This document shows positions 54,387 through 62,343 of a stretch of DNA of 64,000 bases, one piece after another; the first letter of the stretch is position 1, and each line of letters starts with the position of its first letter. The notes under the pieces were generated by a model. It was not told where the DNA came from, did not search any database, and worked only from the letters and a program-made list of their open reading frames with translations. This stretch comes from Pseudomonas putida (GTDB taxonomy: Bacteria > Pseudomonadota > Gammaproteobacteria > Pseudomonadales > Pseudomonadaceae): positions 1 through 64,000 of the forward strand of contig NZ_SMTE01000012.1 of the NCBI RefSeq assembly GCF_004357765.1, written 5' to 3'. The position numbers and the translations under genes were made by a program.

Positions 54387-55406
54387 TTAGCGGTAATCGT
54401 TGAACAAGGTCGGGCGCGGCCCGGTGGATTCGCGCGACACGATGCGCGGCGCGACGATGCGCTGCTGGGCCGGACCGTCCGGGTTGGCGATCCGTGAGAG
54501 CAGCATCGCCGCGGCACTGTCGCCCAGCTCGCGGATCGACTGGCCGACGGTACTCAACGCCGGGTACACGTAGCGGCTCAGCTCGATGTCGTCGAAACCG
54601 ATCACCGACAGCTCGCCCGGCACGCTGATGTTGCGCTCGGCGGCAGCGCGCAGCACGCCGAAACCGATCATGTCGTTGCCGGCGAAAATCGCCGTGGGCC
54701 GCTCGCCATCGAGCAATTTCGCCGCCGTGTCATGGCCGCCGGGGCTGGTGAAGTCGCAGAACAGCACTCGACTGTCATCCACCGCCAGCCGCGCCTCGGC
54801 CATCGCCCGGCGGAAACCGGCCAGGCGCAAGCGGCTGACCCCCGTCTCGGCCGGGCCACCGATGTAGGCGATCGCTTCGTGGCCAAGCTCCAGCAGGTGA
54901 CGGGTGGCGAGGTAGGCACCGTGCTCGTGGTCGATGCGCACCAGGTCGGCGTCGACGCCATCGAGCTCTCGATCGACGATGACCATGGGTGTGCGCACGC
55001 AGGCCAGGCTTTGCAGCAGGTCCTGGTCCTCGCCGACCGAGGCCACCACCAGCCCGTCGATGCGCTTTTCCAGCAGCACGCGCAGGTAGCTGCGCTGTTT
55101 CTGCGGGTCGTCATCGGAGTTGCAGAGGATCACGCAATAGCCGTTGCGCTCGCAGGCATCCTCGATGCCACGCGCCAGCTCGGCGAAATACGGGTTGACA
55201 CTGTTGGGCACCAACAGGCCGATGGTGGCCGTGCTGCGGGCCTTGAGCGAGCGGGCCACGGCGCTGGGCACGTAGTCGAGCTCGCGGATCGCCGCCTCGA
55301 CCTTGAGCCGCACGTGCTCGCTGACCGGGCGCGTCTTGTTCAGCACATGGGACACGGTGGTGTAGGAAATACCCGCTAGGGCCGCAACGTCTTTGATGGT
55401 AGCCAT
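54387..55406 (-). CDS. rbsR: LacI-family ribose operon repressor
   Basis: A 339-residue repressor. The helix-turn-helix and hinge MATIKDVAALAGISYTTVSHVLNKTRPVS are at the N-terminus, followed by a periplasmic-binding-protein-like ribose domain. The start at 55406 is the family start. The operon has a palindromic LacI-type site at 58967-58980 that fits this protein. Unlike in E. coli, it sits inside the operon, between rbsC and rbsK. Confidence 0.93.
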   Translation of the reverse strand: MATIKDVAALAGISYTTVSHVLNKTRPVSEHVRLKVEAAIRELDYVPSAVARSLKARSTATIGLLVPNSVNPYFAELARGIEDACERNGYCVILCNSDDDPQKQRSYLRVLLEKRIDGLVVASVGEDQDLLQSLACVRTPMVIVDRELDGVDADLVRIDHEHGAYLATRHLLELGHEAIAYIGGPAETGVSRLRLAGFRRAMAEARLAVDDSRVLFCDFTSPGGHDTAAKLLDGERPTAIFAGNDMIGFGVLRAAAERNISVPGELSVIGFDDIELSRYVYPALSTVGQSIRELGDSAAAMLLSRIANPDGPAQQRIVAPRIVSRESTGPRPTLFNDYR

Positions 55407-55410
55407 GGAT

Positions 55411-56406
55411 TCAGTTCCGCCGGCCTGCACGCCGGCTGCGATAGGTGTCGAGCACCACGGCGATGACGATGACCGCCCCGGTGATGATGCGTTTGGTGGG
55501 TTCGGAGGCGCCGATCTGGGCGAGGCCGGCAGCCAGCACCGAAATGATCAGTACACCGATGAAGGTGCTGATGACCGAGCCACGCCCGCCCATCAGGCTG
55601 GTGCCGCCGATCACCACAGCGGCGATGACCTGCAGTTCGAGGCCGGCGCCGGCATTGGGGTCGGCGGCCTCCAGGCGGGAAATCTGGAACAGCGCAGCCA
55701 GCCCAGCCAGCAGCCCCATCAGGGCGAACACCAGGACTTTGTAGGGGCGCGGATCGATGCCGGCCAGGCGCACGGCCTCTTCGTTGGTGCCGATGCCGAT
55801 CAGGTAGCGACCGAACACGGTGCGGGTCAGCACCAGGTGCGCGACCACGATCACCAGCAGGGCGATGAGAAACGCTGGCGAGATGCCGAAGGCCAGCGGA
55901 TTGGAGAACCAGGCATAGGCATCGCCGATATAGGCGGTGCGCGAGTCGGTGAACTGGTAGGCCAGGCCACGGGCCATCTCCAGCACGCCGAGGGAAACGA
56001 TGAACGATGGAATGCGCCAGGCCACGGTGACGCCACCGGTGATACTGCCGGCCAGGGCGGCGATGGCCATGCCCAGCATCGCTGCCGGCAGCACGCCCCA
56101 GCCCCAGCCAAGGATCGCCACGCTCACCGTCGAGGCCGCCAGGGCCAGCACCGACCCCACCGAGAGGTCGATGCCGCCGACGATCAGTACGAAGGTCATG
56201 CCTACCGCCAGCACCATCAGGTCGGGAATCTGGTTGGCCAGGGTGCTGAACGTGGCGTACGACCAGAAGTGACTGCTCAACAGCGAGAACAGCACGATCA
56301 TCGCCAACAAGGCGCCGGCCAGGCCCAGGTAGGTGCCCAGGCCGAAGTACGCGGCACTGCGCCGGACGGGGGTGTTGCCAGAGGTATCGAGGGGAGCGCT
56401 TTTCAT
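55411..56406 (-). CDS. rbsC: Ribose ABC transporter permease
   Basis: A 331-residue inner-membrane permease of the sugar (AraH/RbsC) family with about ten hydrophobic segments and GGIDLSVGSVLALAA near residue 78. It overlaps rbsA by 4 bases and is followed 4 bases later by rbsR. Confidence 0.94.
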   Translation of the reverse strand: MKSAPLDTSGNTPVRRSAAYFGLGTYLGLAGALLAMIVLFSLLSSHFWSYATFSTLANQIPDLMVLAVGMTFVLIVGGIDLSVGSVLALAASTVSVAILGWGWGVLPAAMLGMAIAALAGSITGGVTVAWRIPSFIVSLGVLEMARGLAYQFTDSRTAYIGDAYAWFSNPLAFGISPAFLIALLVIVVAHLVLTRTVFGRYLIGIGTNEEAVRLAGIDPRPYKVLVFALMGLLAGLAALFQISRLEAADPNAGAGLELQVIAAVVIGGTSLMGGRGSVISTFIGVLIISVLAAGLAQIGASEPTKRIITGAVIVIAVVLDTYRSRRAGRRN

Positions 56407-57956
56407 GGGTCCATCCTGGGCGCTGCGTCGTGCAGCAGGGCATCACGTTTGCGGTAGCCGGCGAAGGCAGCGGCCAGGAGCTGGTCCTGGCTCCAATGTT
56501 CGCGGGCGAAGGTGTCGATCAGATGGCCAGCGCTGAGCACGGCGATGCGATCGCAGATCAGCATCAGTTCGCGCAGGTCGCTGGACACCACCACCAGGGC
56601 CTTGCCCTGGCGCGCCAGTTCCGCCAGCAGGCCATAGATGTCGAATTTGGCGCCGACGTCGATGCCGCGTGTGGGCTCGTCGAACAGCAGCACCTGGCAG
56701 TCGCGGGCCAGCCAGCGACCGATCACCACTTTCTGTTGGTTGCCACCGGACAACTCGCCCACCACCTGCTGTGGCCCGGCGCTGCGGATGCGCAGGGCCT
56801 CGATCTGGCGCTCGGCCAGGGCCTGTTCTGCGCCAGCGTCGAGCACCCCGGCGCGGGAGACCGCGCCCAGGTTGCCCAGCGACAGGTTGGCGCCGATCGA
56901 CTGCGACAGCAGCAGGCCTTCACCCTTGCGGTCTTCGGTGATCAGGGCGATGCCGGCCTTGACCGCGGCCTTGGGTGAATCGATGACCACCTCACGCAGT
57001 GGCTGGCCGACTGCGATGCTGCCGCGGTCGGCGCGATCGGCACCGTAGATCAGGCGCAGCAGCTCAGTACGTCCGGCGCCGATCAGCCCGGAAATGCCGA
57101 AGATCTCCCCTGCCCTGACCTCGAACGACACATCCCGGACCTTGTCGCTGCGCCCCAGTCCCTCGACCTTGAGCAGCGCCGGGCCGAGGCTGCGACGCCC
57201 CAGATCGATGTGCTCGGCGAGTGTCCGGCCGACCATGAGGTTGACCAGTTGGGCGCTGTCGTAGCGCTGGATCGGTTCGTCGCAAACCCGCTCGCCGTCG
57301 CGCAGCACGACGATGCGCTGTGCCACCCGCTGCAGTTCTTCGAGGCGATGGGAGATATAGACGATGGCCACGCCGCGCTGGCGCAGGCGTTCGATCTGGG
57401 TAAACAGCAACTCGACCTCACGCGCGGTGAGCATGGCCGTGGGCTCGTCGAAAATCAGCACATGGCAGTCGCCGATCAGGTTGCGGGCGATTTCCACCAT
57501 CTGCTGGTGGCCGATGCCCAGCTCACCGACCGGGGTGTCCGGGTCGATGGCGTCCAGGCCGACCTGGGCCATGGCTGCCTGGGCCAACTGGAGCAGGCGC
57601 TTCTGGTCGACCCAGCCGAAGCGGCTGGGCAGGTTGTCGAGAAACAGGTTTTCCGCCACGGTCAGGGTCGGCAGCAGGTTGAGCTCCTGCATCACCATAC
57701 GCACGCCGAGCTGCTCGGCGTGGCTGCGGCTGGTCGGGGCATAGGCCTGGCCACGATAGGTCATCTGCCCGCTGGTCGGAGTTTCCAGGCCGCAGATGAG
57801 CTTGGACAAGGTGCTCTTGCCGGCGCCGTTCTCGCCGGTCAACGCCAGCACTTCGCCGGCGCGCAGGGTCAGGCTGACGTCTGCGAGCACGGGCTGGGCG
57901 TAGGTCTTGCCCAGGCCGGTGGCGACCAGCACGGGGTCATTGGCCGCAACGGACAT
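56403..57956 (-). CDS. rbsA: Ribose ABC transporter ATPase (two domains)
   Basis: A 517-residue fusion of two ABC cassettes. The first has Walker A GENGAGKST and DEPTAMLT. The second has ELSGGNQQKV and DEPTRGIDVG, with the usual degenerate P-loop (SGLIGAGRTE). The start is placed at ATG 57956, 7 bases after AGGAG, rather than at a GTG two codons upstream. The two-domain layout is normal for monosaccharide importers. Confidence 0.95.
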   Translation of the reverse strand: MSVAANDPVLVATGLGKTYAQPVLADVSLTLRAGEVLALTGENGAGKSTLSKLICGLETPTSGQMTYRGQAYAPTSRSHAEQLGVRMVMQELNLLPTLTVAENLFLDNLPSRFGWVDQKRLLQLAQAAMAQVGLDAIDPDTPVGELGIGHQQMVEIARNLIGDCHVLIFDEPTAMLTAREVELLFTQIERLRQRGVAIVYISHRLEELQRVAQRIVVLRDGERVCDEPIQRYDSAQLVNLMVGRTLAEHIDLGRRSLGPALLKVEGLGRSDKVRDVSFEVRAGEIFGISGLIGAGRTELLRLIYGADRADRGSIAVGQPLREVVIDSPKAAVKAGIALITEDRKGEGLLLSQSIGANLSLGNLGAVSRAGVLDAGAEQALAERQIEALRIRSAGPQQVVGELSGGNQQKVVIGRWLARDCQVLLFDEPTRGIDVGAKFDIYGLLAELARQGKALVVVSSDLRELMLICDRIAVLSAGHLIDTFAREHWSQDQLLAAAFAGYRKRDALLHDAAPRMDP

Positions 57957-57974
57957 GGCCACTCTCCTGCCCGC

Positions 57975-58931
57975 TCACGGCTGGGTGATCAGTTCGACCG
58001 GGGTCTGGATGACATTGTCGGCATCCACATCCGGTTTTTCCCCCTTGAGCATTTTCAGCGCCGCCTGAATGCCGAATACCGCTTGCTGGCTGGCGGCCTG
58101 GTCGAGGGTCGCCAGCACACGGCCATCCTTGAGCATCGGTTTGATGGCGTTGATGTTGTCGTAGCCCACCACTTGCACCTGGCCGGCCTTGCCGGCAGCC
58201 CGCACGGCAGCGACCGCGCCCAGCGCCATGCTGTCGTTGCCGGCCAGCAAGGCCTTGAGATCGGGGTATTCGTTGAGCATCGAGGCGGCGACGGCGTTGC
58301 CTTTGTCGATTTCCCAGTTGCCGGACTGCACCGAGACGATGTTCATCTGCGCGGCCTGCATGGCGTCCTTGAAGCCAGCGGTGCGCTGCTGGGCATTGGT
58401 GGTGGTCGGTACGCCTTCGATGATGCCGACCTGGTCCCCGGCCTTGAGCTTGTGCTGGGCCAGGTATTCGCCGACCAGGCGTGCACCCTTGCGGTTGTCG
58501 GGGCCGACGAAGGGCACGCTGATGCCCTTGCTCTTGAGCAGTTCCGGATCGAGGCGGTTGTCGATGTTGATCACCACCACACCTTGGTCCATGGCCTTCT
58601 TCACTGCCGAGACCAGCGCCTTGGAATCCGCCGGGGCGATGACCAGAGCCTTGGCGCCGGCGTTGACCATCTGCTCGACGATGCGGATCTGCTCGCCGGT
58701 GTCGGTTTCGTTCTTGATGCCGTTGGCGACCAGTTCGAACTCATCGGGGTGGGCTTTCTGGTAATCCTTGGCGCCGTCTTCCATGGTGCGGAAGAATTCG
58801 TTGGCCAGGGACTTCATCACCAGGGCGACCTTGGGTTTCTCGTCGGCCTGGGCGGCGGTGAAGGGAGCGCAGAGGGAGAGCGTCGAGGCGAGGGCAAGCG
58901 CCAGCAGACGACCGTGGAACGGCAGCTTCAT
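57975..58931 (-). CDS. rbsB: Periplasmic ribose-binding protein
   Basis: A 318-residue sugar-binding protein with a Sec signal (MKLPFHGRLLALALASTLSL) and the mature start DEKPKVALVMKSLANEFFRT. Ribose-contact motifs include DSKALVSAVKKAMDQGVVVINIDNRLD. First gene of rbsBACRKD; its promoter and operator lie just upstream. Confidence 0.95.
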   Translation of the reverse strand: MKLPFHGRLLALALASTLSLCAPFTAAQADEKPKVALVMKSLANEFFRTMEDGAKDYQKAHPDEFELVANGIKNETDTGEQIRIVEQMVNAGAKALVIAPADSKALVSAVKKAMDQGVVVINIDNRLDPELLKSKGISVPFVGPDNRKGARLVGEYLAQHKLKAGDQVGIIEGVPTTTNAQQRTAGFKDAMQAAQMNIVSVQSGNWEIDKGNAVAASMLNEYPDLKALLAGNDSMALGAVAAVRAAGKAGQVQVVGYDNINAIKPMLKDGRVLATLDQAASQQAVFGIQAALKMLKGEKPDVDADNVIQTPVELITQP

Positions 58932-58966
58932 GGAAAGGACCCCGAATTTTGTGGTTTTTATCGGAT

Positions 58967-58980
58967 CGCAAACGTTTGCG
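58967..58980. promoter_or_regulatory. RbsR operator
   Basis: CGCAAACGTTTGCG, a perfect 14-bp palindrome with the central CG of LacI-family sites. It sits just after the -10 box at the expected transcription start, so bound repressor would block the polymerase. Confidence 0.8.
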
Positions 58981-58987
58981 TTGACTC

Positions 58988-59016
58988 ACTATGGTAATGG
59001 GATCGCTTTTTGTCAA
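58988..59016 (-). promoter_or_regulatory. Sigma-70 promoter of the rbs operon
   Basis: On the minus strand, -35 TTGACA (59016-59011), a spacer of exactly 17 bases, and -10 CATAGT (58993-58988). The operator begins 8 bases downstream. Confidence 0.7.
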
Positions 59017-59243
59017 ATCCCCATAGCGTGCCGCCTGCGGCCTGTCTGCCGCTGAGTTTCCGAATTATTCCAAAGAACCGAAGCGGTTTCCATCGATACG
59101 GCAATATCAATGCGCCACCCGCCCCTCTAGCACCGGGATTCCAGCTCGAGCTCCAGGCTGTAACCGCCACGGAACCAATCTTGTTTCCACGGTCCTATAC
59201 GGTTTTCGCCCGACTTGCTGTTGCGAAAAAACTTACGGTGAAA

Positions 59244-59263
59244 TACTGTATGTGCATACAGCA
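59244..59263 (+). promoter_or_regulatory. LexA (SOS) box of DUF1654 copy 2
   Basis: TACTGT-N8-ACAGCA, where CTGTATG and CATACAG are perfect inverted arms. It lies 17 bases before the start codon at 59280 and immediately upstream of the AAGGAA ribosome site. Confidence 0.8.
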
Positions 59264-59279
59264 AAATAAGGAATATTCC

Positions 59280-59522
59280 GTGGTCAACACCGCCTCTGCA
59301 ACGCCAAGCAGCTATGAACAACTGGGCGTGCGCATCCAGAAGATCATCAACAGCCCCACCGCCCAGCGCAGCCGCGCGGCGCTGATCTTCCGCCTGGAAC
59401 ATGAGTCGCCCGACGACTGGGAAACCCTGCTCGAAGAAATCGCCGAGAACGACAACGTCACCCTCGCCCACCGCGACGATGGCGGCGTGCAGATTTTCTG
59501 GACGGTGCCCAAGGAAGATTGA
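59280..59522 (+). CDS. DUF1654 family protein, LexA-boxed copy 2
   Basis: An 80-residue protein with the DUF1654 core SYEQLGVRIQKIINSPTAQ, DWETLLEEIAEND and a terminal GGVQIFWTVPKED. The start is GTG 59280, with AAGGAA upstream; the longer ORF from 59010 runs over the rbs promoter. It aligns along its length with the protein at 29721-30038. Both have a LexA box, so both are expected to respond to DNA damage. The role is unknown; the small acidic fold suggests a binding partner rather than an enzyme. Confidence 0.8.
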   Translation: MVNTASATPSSYEQLGVRIQKIINSPTAQRSRAALIFRLEHESPDDWETLLEEIAENDNVTLAHRDDGGVQIFWTVPKED

Positions 59523-59644
59523 CCCCTCCGACAGCGCTGGTGCCCTCCAGCCGATAACGACGCTTCACCCGCATACCGGCGACAACGCCCAATAGAAACC
59601 GGAGCCGATACTGCATCGCGCTCCCTGGACGATGATGTGTTTTC

Positions 59645-60601
59645 ATGAAGAAGTGGCTGTACGCTGTAACCCTTTCCTTCGCTGCCTGCAGCGCCTTCGC
59701 CAACCCACCAGCGACATTCACCGAAGCCAAGGTCGTTGCCAAGCAACAGGTCTACCTCGATCAGGCCAACAGTGCCATGGGCGAGCTGTACTGCGGCTGC
59801 AAGTGGACCTGGGTCGGCAAGTCCGGCGGCCGTGTCGACGCCAAATCGTGCGGCTATCAAACCCGCAAACAACAAAGCCGCGCTGAGCGCACCGAATGGG
59901 AACACATCGTGCCGGCCTGGACATTCGGCCACCAGCGCCAGTGTTGGCAAAACGGCGGGCGTGCGCAATGCGAGGACTCCGACCCGACGTTCCGTGCCAT
60001 GGAGGCCAACCTGTTCAATCTCTACCCCGCCGTGGGCGAGGTGAACGGCGACCGCAGCAATTTCAACTACGGCATGGCCTCCGGCGTGGCGCCGATCTAC
60101 GGCCAGTGCACCACCCGCATCGACTTTCAGCATAAAGCGGCCGAGCCGCGCGACGAGGTGAAGGGCCTGGTCGCACGTACCACCTTCTATATGTTCGATC
60201 GTTACAAGCTGAACATGTCGCGCCAGCAGCAACAACTGCTCATGGCCTGGGACAAACAGTACCCGGTCAGCGCCTGGGAGAAGGAACGTGATCGGCGCAT
60301 CGCCAGGATCATGGGCCACAGCAATCCGTTCGTCAGCGGCGAGCGCAAATGGACGCTGGGTTACAAACCGGCGGGTGACGGCGTCGTGGCCGGCAAACCG
60401 ACCCAGGCGCCGGCCTCTGCGCCCAAGCCGTCGCTGGCCAGCGCCGGTGGCAGCATCGTCGGTAACCGCAACAGCCATGTGTACCACCTGGCCGAGGGCT
60501 GCCCCGGCTACACCCAGGTGGCGGCAAAGAACCAGGTGATGTTCGCCTCAGAAGCCCAGGCGCAGGCGGCAGGCTTTCGCAAGGCTGGCAACTGCCGCTA
60601 G
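59645..60601 (+). CDS. endA: Exported endonuclease I with Ada-type zinc-binding tail
   Basis: A 318-residue secreted DNase of the EndA/Dns family. The Sec signal (MKKWLYAVTLSFAACSAFA) is followed by the nuclease domain with the catalytic TEWEHIVPAW and NLFNLYPAVGEVNGDRSN motifs. A Pro/Ala linker leads to a C-terminal 50-residue domain (GNRNSHVYHLAEGCPGY, then QAAGFRKAGNC) like the metal-binding domain of Ada-related proteins. It degrades external or periplasmic DNA. It is placed 122 bases after the SOS-boxed DUF1654 gene. Confidence 0.88.
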   Translation: MKKWLYAVTLSFAACSAFANPPATFTEAKVVAKQQVYLDQANSAMGELYCGCKWTWVGKSGGRVDAKSCGYQTRKQQSRAERTEWEHIVPAWTFGHQRQCWQNGGRAQCEDSDPTFRAMEANLFNLYPAVGEVNGDRSNFNYGMASGVAPIYGQCTTRIDFQHKAAEPRDEVKGLVARTTFYMFDRYKLNMSRQQQQLLMAWDKQYPVSAWEKERDRRIARIMGHSNPFVSGERKWTLGYKPAGDGVVAGKPTQAPASAPKPSLASAGGSIVGNRNSHVYHLAEGCPGYTQVAAKNQVMFASEAQAQAAGFRKAGNCR

Positions 60602-60625
60602 GCCTTGCCAGCGATCCGGGAAAGA

Positions 60626-61051
60626 TCAGGCGAGCGCTTCGAGATAGGCACGAGCTTCGCGATAACGGGCCAGCCGCGCCAGATCGGCCGGCCCAGGCGT
60701 GGCGATGCGGGTGAGGTCGCTGTTATCGGCCAGGTCGGCAAGCTTGACGGTCCGCGCCAGGGGATCGCCACCCAGGCGGGCGACGAAGTCGAGGTAGTCT
60801 TCGCCGTCGCGCCGGCTCAGGGCGAGCAAGGCGGCGAGAATTTTCAACGCGAAGCCCTCGCGGGCCAGGTCGGAGAGGGTCAGCGGCGTGTCTTCGATCA
60901 CGTCGTGCAGCACCGCGACGATACGCTGCTCGGGCGTTTCGACTCGCATCATCACCCGCAGCGGGTGCAGGATATACGCCGCGCCACCTTTGTCGTACTG
61001 CCCTTCATGCGCCCTGGCGGCTACGGCAATGGCCCGTTCCAGCGTCGACAT
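60626..61051 (-). CDS. HD-domain phosphohydrolase, RelA/SpoT-hydrolase-like
   Basis: A 141-residue single HD domain. Metal motifs are in HEGQYDKGGAAYILHPLRV and the HD pair in VLHDVIEDTPLTLSDL, with a later Asp in VKLADLADN. This matches the (p)ppGpp hydrolase domain of SpoT and the Mesh1-like small hydrolases, which suggests breakdown of alarmone or a related nucleotide. No synthetase domain is present. Confidence 0.85.
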   Translation of the reverse strand: MSTLERAIAVAARAHEGQYDKGGAAYILHPLRVMMRVETPEQRIVAVLHDVIEDTPLTLSDLAREGFALKILAALLALSRRDGEDYLDFVARLGGDPLARTVKLADLADNSDLTRIATPGPADLARLARYREARAYLEALA

Positions 61052-61111
61052 AAAGGCCCTCCCCGTTCTACCTCTCCTGAAACAAGCATAGCCGGGTCTG
61101 GCGAAGGATGA

Positions 61112-61684
61112 CTAGCGCTGCGCGCCGTGCTGGATCACGATCGAATCGGTACCGAGCTTGGCCATGACCTCGGCCTTGCGCGCCTGGGCTTCATCACGGG
61201 TGGGGAATGGGCCCAGCAGCACCACCGGCTTGCCGTCGCGGTATTCCACCGATGAAGGAATGCCTTTTTCGATCAGGCGGGCGGTCATGTCGCTCAGGGC
61301 GCCCATGTTCGCACCCTGGATCACTTCGACATCCCAGCCTTGGGGCGCGGGTTCACCGGCCAGGGCATCGGCACGACGCTGCAGGTCGGCACCACCGCAG
61401 TATTCACGGATGCGCAGGTTGTCGCCGGTGTCGTCGACGATGATCTCGTACTGGCCGGAGTCGCCCTTGATCGCGACGTAGCTGCGGTAGGCCTCGTACT
61501 GGCCGGCGTCGTCCTTGCCACGCACCTGGCCACAGATGGTGCCCTTGGTGTCGATACGCACGTTGCCGAACTTGGCGGTCTTGGGGTTGTGCAGGTGCTC
61601 GGCGACCTGCTTGTGCACGCCTTCGACTTCGTTGTCACAGCCCGCCAGGGCCAGCACTGCCATTACCACTGCCAGTTTACGCAC
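61112..61684 (-). CDS. SPOR-domain lipoprotein
   Basis: A 190-residue lipoprotein (lipobox LAGC, Cys16) with an N-terminal beta region and a C-terminal SPOR-like repeat (residues about 115-190: WDVEVIQGANMGALSDMTARLIEKG, then VVLLGPFPTRDEAQA). SPOR domains bind denuded peptidoglycan at the division septum. The start is GTG 61684, preceded by GGAGGT. It is probably monocistronic. Confidence 0.82.
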   Translation of the reverse strand: MRKLAVVMAVLALAGCDNEVEGVHKQVAEHLHNPKTAKFGNVRIDTKGTICGQVRGKDDAGQYEAYRSYVAIKGDSGQYEIIVDDTGDNLRIREYCGGADLQRRADALAGEPAPQGWDVEVIQGANMGALSDMTARLIEKGIPSSVEYRDGKPVVLLGPFPTRDEAQARKAEVMAKLGTDSIVIQHGAQR

Positions 61685-61806
61685 GTGTCTACCTCCAGAT
61701 TCGAAGGCGCGGATTCTAGCATGCCGACCCCGGTGCCGGACCGCGACCATCCGTTACAGGCTGCTACATGCCTGCCCCGACACCAGAATTGCAACAGCAA
61801 AAACGC

Positions 61807-61837
61807 AAAAAGGGCGACCCTCTCGGATCGCCCTTTT
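61807..61837 (-). terminator. Terminator after tRNA-Val 1
   Basis: AAAAGGGCGA / TCGCCCTTTT arms with a T-run on the minus strand. A near-identical hairpin follows the second tRNA-Val. Confidence 0.85.
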
Positions 61838-61863
61838 CGTTGCCCGAAAACCGGGACTTTGTT

Positions 61864-61939
61864 TGGTAGGCACAATTGGACTCGAACCAACGACCCCCAC
61901 CATGTCAAGGTGGTGCTCTAACCAACTGAGCTATGTGCC
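61864..61939 (-). tRNA. tRNA-Val(GAC), copy 1
   Basis: A 76-base cloverleaf with encoded CCA: acceptor GGCACAT...ATTGTGCC type pairing, anticodon arm CCACC-TTGACAT-GGTGG (anticodon GAC), T-arm GTTGGTTCGAGTCCAAT. Sequence identical to copy 2. Confidence 0.95.
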
Positions 61940-62026
61940 TGTCGTGTGGTGCGCATATTAGTGACCGATCGGCAGGCTGTAAAGCTTTTTTTTCAAAAAA
62001 ATCAAAAACTTTCAGCCGCCCAAAGC

Positions 62027-62057
62027 AAAAAGGGCGACCCTTGCGGATCGCCCCTTT
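62027..62057 (-). terminator. Terminator after tRNA-Val 2
   Basis: AAAAAGGGCGA arm at 62027 pairs with TCGCCC at 62048. It differs by few bases from the hairpin at 61807, so the duplicated unit includes the terminator. Confidence 0.8.
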
Positions 62058-62066
62058 CGTCGAATT

Positions 62067-62142
62067 TGGTAGGCACAATTGGACTCGAACCAACGACCCC
62101 CACCATGTCAAGGTGGTGCTCTAACCAACTGAGCTATGTGCC
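62067..62142 (-). tRNA. tRNA-Val(GAC), copy 2
   Basis: 76 bases, identical to copy 1, which lies 203 bases further along on the same strand. A tandem duplication keeps tRNA plus terminator together. Confidence 0.95.
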
Positions 62143-62343
62143 TTCGATGTGGGCGCATTCTACGCGTTCCAAAACCAGTGTCAACTGTTTTTTTCACGCT
62201 AAGCTACTGAATCTTAAACTGTTTATAGAAAGGAGCCGCTTCTGCCCCAGTAAAGGATTTTCACCGGACGACTAGCGGGTGTTTATTATTATTGATAGCA
62301 TCGGTACATTCGTTAAAAATATAAAACACGAGGTTTCTCGAGC
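62143..62343. other. Divergent promoter region of tRNA-Val and puuB
   Basis: An AT-richer stretch. TTATTATTATTGATAG (62282 on) and AAAATATAAAACACGAG precede puuB. The CACGAG with A/T flank resembles one arm of the inverted repeat near spuB (18909-18923), but only loosely. No ORF is seen. Confidence 0.4.
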
